Shown piece after piece: positions 1-6,945 of a DNA stretch of 9,335 nucleotides (positions are counted from its first letter, which is position 1; the number at the start of each line of letters is the position of its first letter). The translations under genes and the position numbers were made by a program. The DNA lies in the NCBI GenBank assembly GCA_012274205.1, contig JAAOZY010000097.1:1-9335 (forward strand), read 5' to 3'. This stretch comes from Betaproteobacteria bacterium. Its GTDB lineage: Bacteria; Pseudomonadota; Gammaproteobacteria; Burkholderiales; SG8-39. The notes under the pieces were generated by a model. The model ran no database searches. It was not told the DNA's origin and worked only from the letters and a program-made list of their open reading frames with translations.

Positions 1-645
1 CTGTTCTTTCCGGCGGCGGTGACGCTGCTCACCTACAGCGGCAACCAGCGCATGGGGCCGACCATCACCAGCGCCGTCTCCTGCACCACGCCGCTGTTCG
101 CGCTGTCGGGCGCGATCCTGTTCCTCGGCGAGGGCCTGAGCGCGGGCAACGTGCTCGGCACCGCCGCCATCGTGCTCGGCATGCTGGCCCTCACCTGGGG
201 CGGCGGCGCGCTCGCGCGCAGCTGGCCGCTGTGGGCGCTGGCGCTGCCGTTCGCGGCGGCGGCGCTGCGCGCCGTGGCGCAGGTGCTGACCAAGGCCGGG
301 CTGGCGCTGTGGGACAGTCCCTACGCCGCCGGGCTGATCGGCTACACCATGTCCGCCGTGGTGATCCTCGCGGTGACGCGCCTGCGCGGCGTGCGCGCGC
401 CGGCCGACCGGCGCGCCCTGCCCTGGTTCGTCGCCACCGGCCTGTTCAACGGCGCGAGCCTGTTCCTGATGTACGCCGCGCTGGGCAAGGGCAAGGTGGC
501 GCTGGTGTCGCCCATCGTCGCCACCTATCCGCTGTTTACGCTGGCGCTCAGCCTCGCGTTCCTGCGCCACGAGCGCGTGCCGCCGCGCGTGGCGCTGGGC
601 GCGGCGCTGACGGTGGCCGGGGTGGTGATGCTGCTGCTACTCTAG
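1..645 (+). CDS. EamA/DMT-family permease, 3' part (start outside window)
   Basis: Inner-membrane transporter of the drug/metabolite transporter (EamA) superfamily; the substrate cannot be told from sequence. The frame is open from base 1 (LFFPAA leads into the first visible GTG at 19), so the gene begins upstream and about 214 codons are seen. The protein is a string of hydrophobic helices. The end of the first EamA repeat is visible as LSGAILFLGEGLSAGNVLG, the usual short helix-loop with an acidic residue. A second repeat runs from about ALALPFAAAALRAVAQ to the C-terminus, with the typical ending in which a polar RHERVPP loop precedes a final helix. Full-length members are near 290-300 residues, so roughly the N-terminal quarter is missing. 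It ends in TAG just before a repeat element and converges with the histidine kinase. Family assignment is firm; specificity is unknown. Confidence 0.9.
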   Translation: MFFPAAVTLLTYSGNQRMGPTITSAVSCTTPLFALSGAILFLGEGLSAGNVLGTAAIVLGMLALTWGGGALARSWPLWALALPFAAAALRAVAQVLTKAGLALWDSPYAAGLIGYTMSAVVILAVTRLRGVRAPADRRALPWFVATGLFNGASLFLMYAALGKGKVALVSPIVATYPLFTLALSLAFLRHERVPPRVALGAALTVAGVVMLLLL

Positions 646-652
646 CGTTTGC

Positions 653-680
653 AACAAAACGAGGGGATAACTCCCCTCGT
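653..680 (-). terminator. Second identical minus-strand terminator-like hairpin
   Basis: Duplicate of the hairpin plus T-tract at 738-765, because it lies in the other repeat copy. It would act as a backup for minus-strand transcripts before they run into the permease gene. On the plus strand neither hairpin is followed by a T-run, so it is not obviously the permease terminator. Confidence 0.4.
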
Positions 681-728
681 GCTCCCCTAATTCGGCCCGT
701 AACAAAAAGACGTTTGTTACGGACTCTT
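653..728. repeat. 76-bp structured repeat, copy 1
   Basis: This copy is identical base for base to 738-813. It starts 7 bp after the permease stop codon. It contains two inverted repeats: ACGAGGGG/CCCCTCGT (659-666 with 673-680, 6-nt loop) and CCGTAACAAA/TTTGTTACGG (697-706 with 713-722, 6-nt loop). It is clearly less GC-rich than the flanking genes. The bases just upstream (647-652) partly match the sequence before copy 2, so the true unit may be slightly longer with an eroded left edge. No coding potential is apparent. Confidence 0.9.
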
Positions 729-737
729 CGAGTCTGT

Positions 738-765
738 AACAAAACGAGGGGATAACTCCCCTCGT
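738..765 (-). terminator. Probable intrinsic terminator for the cytochrome/two-component operon
   Basis: Read on the minus strand this is an 8-bp stem (ACGAGGGG, loop AGTTAT, CCCCTCGT) running directly into TTTTGTT, the form of a Rho-independent terminator. It lies 47 bp past the kinase stop codon. The U-tract is short and interrupted by one G, so efficiency is uncertain. Confidence 0.5.
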
Positions 766-813
766 GCTCCCCTAATTCGGCCCGTAACAAAAAGACGTTT
801 GTTACGGACTCTT
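738..813. repeat. 76-bp structured repeat, copy 2
   Basis: Perfect second copy of 653-728, offset by 85 bp and separated from copy 1 by a 9-bp spacer (729-737). Its right edge lies inside the TAA stop codon of the histidine kinase (812-814 on the plus strand), so the two copies fill practically the whole gap between the convergent genes. The junction forms an additional longer hairpin: TTTGTTAC at 713-720 pairs with GTAACAAA at 736-743 and GACTC at 722-726 pairs with GAGTC at 730-734, around a 3-nt loop. The unit can therefore fold in two mutually exclusive ways. Confidence 0.9.
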
Positions 814-2155
814 AGTTGTCGAAGCTGACGCTGACCGCGAGGCCTTTGCCCTGCTCGCCTTCGTCCAGGCCGACGCTCGCGCGGTGCAGCTCGGCGATGC
901 GCTTCACGATCGACAGGCCGAGGCCGCTGCCGAACGCGTCGTTGCCGAGGATGCGGTAGAAGCGCTGGCCGACCCTGGCGCGCTCATCCACAGGAATGCC
1001 CGGGCCCTGGTCGCTCACCGTGAGCACCGCGGCTGCGCCCTCGCGCGCCGCGCGCACGCGCACGCTGCCGCCCGCCGGGCTGTAGCGGATGGCGTTGTCG
1101 ATGAGGTTGCGCAGCAGAATGGCGATGAGCCCGGCATGCCCGCGCAGTTCCAGCGCCGCGCCTTCGGCAAGCTCGATATCGACCTGCTTCGACCAGGCAT
1201 AGGGCGCGAGCTCGGCCACTGCCGCGCGCGCCAGCGCCTGCAGGTCGCAGGCTTGCGCCGGCTCGCCGGGCTGATCCGGATCGAGGCGCGCGAGCGTGAG
1301 CAACTGCTGCACCAGATGGCTGGCGCGGTCGCAGCCGGCGAGCACCTGATCGAGCGCGCGCGCGCGCTCGGCCTCATCGACCGATGCGCGCGCCACCTGC
1401 GCCTGCGTCTTCAGGCCGGCGAGCGGCGTGCGCAATTCATGCGCCGCGTCGGCGGTGAAGCGGCGTTCCTTGTCGATCAGCTGCGCCACGCGGGCGAACA
1501 GCCGGTTGAGGTTCTCCACCAGCGGCCGCACCTCCGCCGGTATCGCGCCGGCATCGAGCGCATCGAGCTTGCCCGGTTCGCGCTCGGCCACCTGCCGGCC
1601 CAGCAGCGCGAGCGGCCGCAGGCCGCGCGCGACATTGATCCAGACCAGCAGCCCGAGCAAAGGCAGCGCGAACAGCAGCGGCAGCAGCAGATTCTTCACC
1701 AGGCTCAGCGCGATCTCGTCGCGCGTCTCGTAGCGCTCGCCCACCTGCACCAGATAATGCCGCCGGGCATCCCAGGCGCTGAATACGCGCCAGCGCTTGC
1801 CGGCGATGGTCGCGTCGCTGAAGCCCTCGTCCTGCGGCGACAGGCGTGCGGCCGGCGCGCTGGCCGAATGCAGGCGCAGGGTGCTGCCGTTCTCCCACAT
1901 CTGGATCGCCACGTTGCGCGCGCGCTTGTGCAGCTGCGCCATGTGCTCGGTATCGATTTCCTCCGGCTCGTGCCCGGTCTGCGCCAGCAGCAGCGCCACC
2001 GATTGCGCCAGGTGCGCATCGAGCAGCTCGTCGAGCTCGTGGCGCGCGTCGACATAGCTGAACACCGCGGTGGCGAGCCACACCAGCGCGATGCTCGCGA
2101 GCAGGCTCAGCAGCAGGCGCTGCCTGAGCGAATAGGCGTGCGCCTGCCCGCTCAC
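812..2155 (-). CDS. Sensor histidine kinase, QseC/PmrB-like
   Basis: Inner-membrane two-component sensor of 447 residues, close to the usual QseC length. It has a short cytoplasmic N-terminus, TM1 at about 13-33, a periplasmic sensor segment of about 115 residues and TM2 at about 153-175. A HAMP-like linker follows (RGLRPLALLG onward), then the HisKA domain with FTADAAHELRTPL (phospho-acceptor His239). The ATPase domain shows the N box (N350, LIDN ending at N354), the G1 box SDQGPG (D382) and the G2 box GSGLGLS (409-415), so all catalytic motifs are intact. It starts at GTG (2155), sharing the sequence GTGA with the regulator stop codon, which implies translational coupling. The partner is the response regulator just upstream. 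The signal is unknown; the cytochrome genes in the same operon suggest a redox, O2 or NO-related cue, which is inference. Confidence 0.95.
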   Translation of the reverse strand: MSGQAHAYSLRQRLLLSLLASIALVWLATAVFSYVDARHELDELLDAHLAQSVALLLAQTGHEPEEIDTEHMAQLHKRARNVAIQMWENGSTLRLHSASAPAARLSPQDEGFSDATIAGKRWRVFSAWDARRHYLVQVGERYETRDEIALSLVKNLLLPLLFALPLLGLLVWINVARGLRPLALLGRQVAEREPGKLDALDAGAIPAEVRPLVENLNRLFARVAQLIDKERRFTADAAHELRTPLAGLKTQAQVARASVDEAERARALDQVLAGCDRASHLVQQLLTLARLDPDQPGEPAQACDLQALARAAVAELAPYAWSKQVDIELAEGAALELRGHAGLIAILLRNLIDNAIRYSPAGGSVRVRAAREGAAAVLTVSDQGPGIPVDERARVGQRFYRILGNDAFGSGLGLSIVKRIAELHRASVGLDEGEQGKGLAVSVSFDN

Positions 2156-2817
2156 GCCGCCTCCCGCGGCAGCATGTAGCCGACGCCGCGCACGGTGCGC
2201 ACCAGCTCCGGCGCCAGCTTGCGGCGCAAGTGGTGCACGTGCACCTCGATCGCATTGCTCTCGATTTCCTCGCCCCAGGCATACAGGCGCTGCGCCAATT
2301 GCTCGCGCGACAGCACCCGGCCGGCGTTGAGCATCAGTTCCTGCAGCAGCGCGAACTCGCGCAGCGACAGCTCCACCGGCTGGCCGCGGTAGCGCACGCT
2401 GCGCGCGGCGGGATCGAGTTCGATGCCCGCTACCTGCAGCCTGGGCGCGGCTGCGCCGCTCGCGCGGCGCACCAGCGCGCGCAGGCGCGCCGCGAGCTCA
2501 TGCAGGTCGAACGGCTTGATCAGGTAATCGTCGGCGCCCGCGTCCAGGCCTTTGATGCGGTCTTCGACGCGGTCGCGCGCGGTCAGGATCAGCACCGGCA
2601 CCTTGTTGCCGAGCGCGCGCTGGCGCGCCAGCAGCTCCATGCCGGCGAGCCGCGGCAGGCCGAGGTCGAGCACCACACCGGCATATTCGCCGGTCTTGAG
2701 CGCGAGTTCCGCCGCGACGCCATCCCTGACCCAGTCGACGTTGAAGCCGGACTGCGCCAGGCCGGCCTTGACGCCGTCGCCGAGCAGCTGGTCGTCCTCG
2801 ACCAGGAGTATGCGCAC
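2152..2817 (-). CDS. OmpR-family response regulator, QseB/PmrA-like
   Basis: Cytoplasmic DNA-binding response regulator of 221 residues. The receiver domain (about 1-115) has the acidic pair E7/D8/D9, phospho-acceptor Asp51 in DLGLP, Thr79 in ILTA and Lys101 in KPF. The C-terminal winged helix (about 125-218) has the typical SLREFALLQELM and EVHVHHLRRKL recognition region. The frame stays open upstream to 3015, but that extension overlaps the cytochrome b gene and does not resemble a receiver. I therefore place the start at GTG 2817, giving MRILLVEDD, with AAGG about 7 nt upstream. It follows cytochrome b by 19 bp and overlaps the kinase start (GTGA). The tight packing indicates one transcript with the cytochromes, whose promoter it may control. 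Confidence 0.94.
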   Translation of the reverse strand: MRILLVEDDQLLGDGVKAGLAQSGFNVDWVRDGVAAELALKTGEYAGVVLDLGLPRLAGMELLARQRALGNKVPVLILTARDRVEDRIKGLDAGADDYLIKPFDLHELAARLRALVRRASGAAAPRLQVAGIELDPAARSVRYRGQPVELSLREFALLQELMLNAGRVLSREQLAQRLYAWGEEIESNAIEVHVHHLRRKLAPELVRTVRGVGYMLPREAA

Positions 2818-2836
2818 GTTTAAACCTTGTTCCGCA

Positions 2837-3517
2837 TCAGCCGCGCCCGCCCTGCGCCGGCTGCGACAGCGCCGCGGACAGCGGTATGCCGATCGCATCC
2901 GGCAGCAGCCCGGCGCTGCCGGCCCAGAAACCCGCGGTCGCGACCAGCACGACGGCGGCGACGAACCAGTGTTTGCTGCGGATGCCTTCGCCCGCATGGC
3001 CGCGTTTGTGGCCATTGAGCATGGCGGCGGCGAGGTTTTCCCGGTGGATCAGACTGCTCACGATGACTGCGCCGATATGAATCAGGACCAGTCCTAGCAT
3101 CGCACTCGCCACGCCTTCGTGCAACTGCGCCAGCGCTTCGCCGCCGATCTCGTTGTAGGCGGCATAGCCGCTGGCGCCGACCAGCAGCGCCAGCGCGAGC
3201 AGCGCGTAGATCGCCAGACTGCCCGCCGGGTTGTGCCCGATATGGTGCTGCGGCGCAGGCGTGAGCAGCGACTTGAGGTAGTGCACGATGCGCCGCGGCG
3301 CGATCGGAAACGAGGCAAAGCGCGCATAGCGCGTGCCGATCAGGCCCCAGACGAGGCGGAACGCGACCAGGCCGAGCACGGTGTAGCCGAGCGCGACGTG
3401 GATGTCGCGGTAGCGTTCGGACTCGGCGCTGAGCCAGGCGCCGAGGAAGGACGCGGCCAGCAGCCAGTGGAACACCCGCGTCGGCAGGTCCCATACGAGT
3501 ATGCGTTGCTTGTTCAT
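2837..3517 (-). CDS. Cytochrome b561-type membrane protein (SHP/DHC-linked)
   Basis: Integral membrane diheme b-type cytochrome of 226 residues (prokaryotic cytochrome b561 family, COG3658 type). Helices lie at about 15-31, 40-60, 100-120, 136-156 and 183-203. Candidate haem ligands in the expected helices are His17 (RVFHWLL), His40 (RDIHVALG), His133 (QLHEGVA) and His147 (VLIHIGA). By family knowledge it would oxidise membrane quinol and feed electrons to the periplasmic cytochromes encoded just upstream. It begins at ATG with GGGGAG 4 nt upstream, 12 bp after the diheme cytochrome stop, and ends 19 bp before the response regulator start. The C-terminus after the last helix is short and unremarkable. 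Direct electron transfer to DHC is inferred from the gene order. Confidence 0.92.
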   Translation of the reverse strand: MNKQRILVWDLPTRVFHWLLAASFLGAWLSAESERYRDIHVALGYTVLGLVAFRLVWGLIGTRYARFASFPIAPRRIVHYLKSLLTPAPQHHIGHNPAGSLAIYALLALALLVGASGYAAYNEIGGEALAQLHEGVASAMLGLVLIHIGAVIVSSLIHRENLAAAMLNGHKRGHAGEGIRSKHWFVAAVVLVATAGFWAGSAGLLPDAIGIPLSAALSQPAQGGRG

Positions 3518-3529
3518 GGCGCTCCCCGG

Positions 3530-4018
3530 TCAGCGTGGTATGCGCACATGGTCTTCGTCGAAATCGCCGCGCTCGGCGCCGCTGTGGCAGGCGCTGCAGT
3601 TGGCCGCGGTCCGGACCTTCGGATTCTTCCACGCGGAGGCGCGCACTTCGTCGTGCTGGCGCAGGAACCAGCGCGACTCGGTGATGCGCAGCGCGCCGGT
3701 GTCAGCGGCGCGTTTGCCGCTGGCGGCATTGCGCTCGAGGAAGGCGCCGATTTCGGCCGCGCTCGCCGCATCCAGGCTCGCGTCGGTGCCGAAATGCCGG
3801 TCCAGGCCCGCCATCACGCGGCGCCATGCGGCGGCGGGCAGCAGCGCGGGCGCATAGGCGATATGGCAGCTGCCGCATTCGGCCTTCCATTTGTCGTTCG
3901 CGGCTGCAGGCAGGCGCGTCTCCGCCACGGCTTCGTTGAGCAGCAGGCCGAAGGCGAACAGCAGCGAAACCGCCCACACCACGGCGTCGGACATTCTTAT
4001 CTGGATAACTCTGTTCAT
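3530..4018 (-). CDS. dhc: Periplasmic diheme cytochrome c (DHC)
   Basis: Secreted c-type cytochrome of 162 residues. The N-terminal hydrophobic stretch (about 11-31) ends in NEAVA, fitting a signal peptide or anchor. Two haem-binding sites are visible, CGSCH at 48-52 and CSACH at 141-145, near the two ends of the mature chain as in the DHC (dihaem cytochrome c) family. Its known role in other bacteria is to pass electrons to SHP. The start ATG at 4018 has a strong purine-rich Shine-Dalgarno (AAGGGGAAGG), part of which overlaps the stop codon of the SHP gene; the gap is 10 bp. It is followed by cytochrome b after 12 bp. Position in the SHP-DHC-cytochrome b order supports the name well beyond the two CXXCH motifs. 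Confidence 0.9.
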   Translation of the reverse strand: MNRVIQIRMSDAVVWAVSLLFAFGLLLNEAVAETRLPAAANDKWKAECGSCHIAYAPALLPAAAWRRVMAGLDRHFGTDASLDAASAAEIGAFLERNAASGKRAADTGALRITESRWFLRQHDEVRASAWKNPKVRTAANCSACHSGAERGDFDEDHVRIPR

Positions 4019-4028
4019 TGCCTTCCCC

Positions 4029-4451
4029 TTATTTCGCGATCGACATCAGATAGGCCAGCACGTCGCCCTTTTCCTGGGCGCTGCAGGCGCGGCCGAGCAC
4101 GTCGTTGCAATTGCGCTTGAACCACTTTTCCACTTTCGCTGCATCGGTGAAGCGCTGTGGATTCGCCGCCGGCGCCATCGGCGCGATTTCCTTGCCGGTC
4201 TTCGCATGCTTGCCCGGCTGGGCAGGCCTGACGGTGTGGCAGGAGGCGCAGCTCCATTCGTTGCCGTGCGTGGAATTGAAGAAGCGCTGCCCGCGCTCGG
4301 CCGAAAAGCCGCCGAAGCCGGGCGCGGCGGCGCGCGCCCCGGCTTCGAGCGCCTGCTGAATTTCCGCCGGCGTGGCGGCCGTAGCGTGCACGCCCGGCAG
4401 GGCGAGCGCAGCCGCCAGCGCCGCAGCGGCCATGGGTTTGAAGCGATTCAT
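4029..4451 (-). CDS. shp: SHP-type oxygen-binding monoheme cytochrome c (DUF1924)
   Basis: Periplasmic high-spin cytochrome c of 140 residues. A clear signal peptide (about 1-26, VHATA) is followed by one haem site, CASCH at 69-72 with Cys68 (CXXCH 68-72). Downstream come APAANPQRFTDAAKVEKWF and then NCNDVLGRAC. In the SHP family (Rhodobacter sphaeroides haem protein) an Asn is the sixth haem ligand and is displaced by O2 or NO, next to an unusual disulfide. Here N114 immediately precedes C115, with C123 eight residues later, so both hallmarks are present. It is the first gene of the operon, with GGAGG 5 nt before ATG 4451; that Shine-Dalgarno sits inside a perfect hairpin. The physiological ligand and reaction are not settled for the family. 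Confidence 0.9.
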   Translation of the reverse strand: MNRFKPMAAAALAAALALPGVHATAATPAEIQQALEAGARAAAPGFGGFSAERGQRFFNSTHGNEWSCASCHTVRPAQPGKHAKTGKEIAPMAPAANPQRFTDAAKVEKWFKRNCNDVLGRACSAQEKGDVLAYLMSIAK

Positions 4452-4456
4452 GTTGC

Positions 4457-4480
4457 CTCCATCGGTGACGAACGATGGAG
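4457..4480 (-). promoter_or_regulatory. SD-sequestering hairpin in the SHP leader
   Basis: On the minus strand CTCCATCG, an 8-nt loop and CGATGGAG form a perfect 8-bp inverted repeat. The GGAG of the right arm is the core of the SHP Shine-Dalgarno (GGAGG, 5 nt before ATG). If folded in mRNA it would hide the ribosome-binding site. The dyad could equally be a DNA operator. Confidence 0.55.
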
Positions 4481-4505
4481 CGCACTTTAGGCGGCAAAGC
4501 TTAAG

Positions 4506-4548
4506 GAATAATTATCGCAGCGCAAAACCCTTGCGCGCGCCTTTGCCT
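4506..4548 (-). promoter_or_regulatory. Candidate promoter region of the SHP operon
   Basis: An AT-rich patch within the 97-bp gap between recQ and the SHP gene. On the minus strand GATAAT (4516-4511) matches a -10 box at 5 of 6 positions and would place transcription start near 4504, giving a leader of about 50 nt. No -35 box is seen at the right distance (the sequence there is CGCGCG), which would fit an activator-dependent promoter such as one driven by the linked response regulator. A small inverted repeat GCGCAA/TTGCGC (4520-4525 with 4531-4536) lies just upstream and could instead belong to the recQ 3' end. Confidence 0.35.
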
Positions 4549-6366
<1,818 letters not shown>

Positions 6367-6543
6367 CGATTGCCTGCGGCCGTTCCGGGGCCATGGTCCA
6401 CGCCTGGCGCGGCCCGACCCGCGTCGGGGAAACAGATTGTTAAGAATTGCAAAATTGTGATTTTCTTCCTGTGGAGGCCGGCTGCCGCATGCTTAAAATA
6501 TGCATCGCATTTTAAGCGCACAACGGCCTCCGACACCTCGCAG
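6367..6543. promoter_or_regulatory. Divergent recQ / DUF4124-gene intergenic region
   Basis: 177 bp carrying the promoters of two divergently transcribed genes. The middle (about 6431-6517) is markedly AT-rich. It includes TAAAAT (6494-6499), a 5-of-6 match to a plus-strand -10 box, but no convincing -35 at 16-18 bp. Two inverted repeats sharing AAAAT/ATTTT arms are present (6451-6464 and 6491-6517). Exact promoter positions cannot be fixed by eye. Confidence 0.5.
6491..6517. repeat. Inverted repeat GCTTAAAAT-N9-ATTTTAAGC, possible operator
   Basis: Perfect 9-bp arms (6491-6499 and 6509-6517) with a 9-nt spacer, so arm centres are 18 bp apart, nearly two helical turns. It overlaps the best plus-strand -10 candidate, the position expected for a dimeric repressor site. 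The regulator is unknown. Confidence 0.5.
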
Positions 6544-6903
6544 ATGAAGAATACTTTGCAATATCGCCATATCTTCTGCTCGGGCCTCGCTGCAGCGCTC
6601 CTCGTGGCGGCTGCGCCGGCGGCCGCCCAGGTGTATTCCTGGCGCGAGCCGGCCACCGGCCAGACCAAGTTGTCCAATATGCCGCCGCCCTGGTACAAGC
6701 GCGGCGAAACCGTGCGCGGCCCGCGTGTCGTCGCGACAATCGGCGGCCGGGTGATCGACGACACGGCGCTTGCCTACGACGATCGCTTGCGGCTTTCGGG
6801 CAGGCCCAAGGAGCAAATCGACAAGCTGCAGCCGCAAAAACAGCCGGCTCCGGCGGCGCCGGAGCCGGCCAAGCGCAAAGCCGACGAACCGCCGGCGCGC
6901 TGA
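6544..6903 (+). CDS. Small exported DUF4124-like protein
   Basis: 119-residue protein of unknown function. A Sec signal peptide is evident: a basic/polar start, a hydrophobic core at about 13-27 and the cleavage-like motif APAAAQ near residue 28. The mature part begins VYSWREPATGQTKLSN and continues PPPWYKRGE, resembling the DUF4124 motif (VY-W-D/E-x-G-x-x-x-x-S-N-x-PP) common in exported proteins of Beta- and Gammaproteobacteria. A conserved-looking GPRVVAT segment follows (59-65). The C-terminus (about 97-119) is Pro/Ala/Lys-rich and likely disordered. I chose ATG 6544 because the signal peptide begins there; the frame stays open far upstream only as the shadow of recQ. No strong Shine-Dalgarno is seen. 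It is divergent from recQ and 42 bp before the MOSC gene. No function should be inferred. Confidence 0.85.
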   Translation: MKNTLQYRHIFCSGLAAALLVAAAPAAAQVYSWREPATGQTKLSNMPPPWYKRGETVRGPRVVATIGGRVIDDTALAYDDRLRLSGRPKEQIDKLQPQKQPAPAAPEPAKRKADEPPAR

Positions 6904-6934
6904 GGCGCTGCCGCAGGCGGGATCCTAATTCGGC

Positions 6935-6940
6935 TAGACT
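6935..6940 (+). promoter_or_regulatory. -10-like box abutting the MOSC gene start
   Basis: TAGACT lies 5 bp before ATG 6946 in the 42-bp gap after the DUF4124 gene. A start of transcription about 7 bp further on would fall at or inside the first ATG. No clear -35 is visible, so this is tentative. Confidence 0.3.
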
Positions 6941-6945
6941 GGGCC

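Noticed and set aside
646..813. CRISPR-like array from the repeated 76-bp unit
   Set aside because: Only two copies, a repeat far too long and a 9-bp spacer; no cas genes.
884..2179. A 431-codon plus-strand open frame antisense to the histidine kinase
   Set aside because: The kinase strand carries every catalytic motif; the antisense product is low complexity (Arg/Gln/His/Ala).
2818..3015. N-terminal extension of the response regulator to ATG 3015
   Set aside because: It would overlap cytochrome b by about 180 bp and has no receiver-like sequence; GTG 2817 gives the canonical MRILLVEDD start with a ribosome site.
4485..4505. PmrA/QseB-type direct repeat (CTTAAG and CTAAAG on the minus strand) upstream of SHP
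   Set aside because: The half-sites are imperfect and their spacing (about 15 bp between starts) does not match the usual 11-bp periodicity of PmrA boxes; not strong enough to call.
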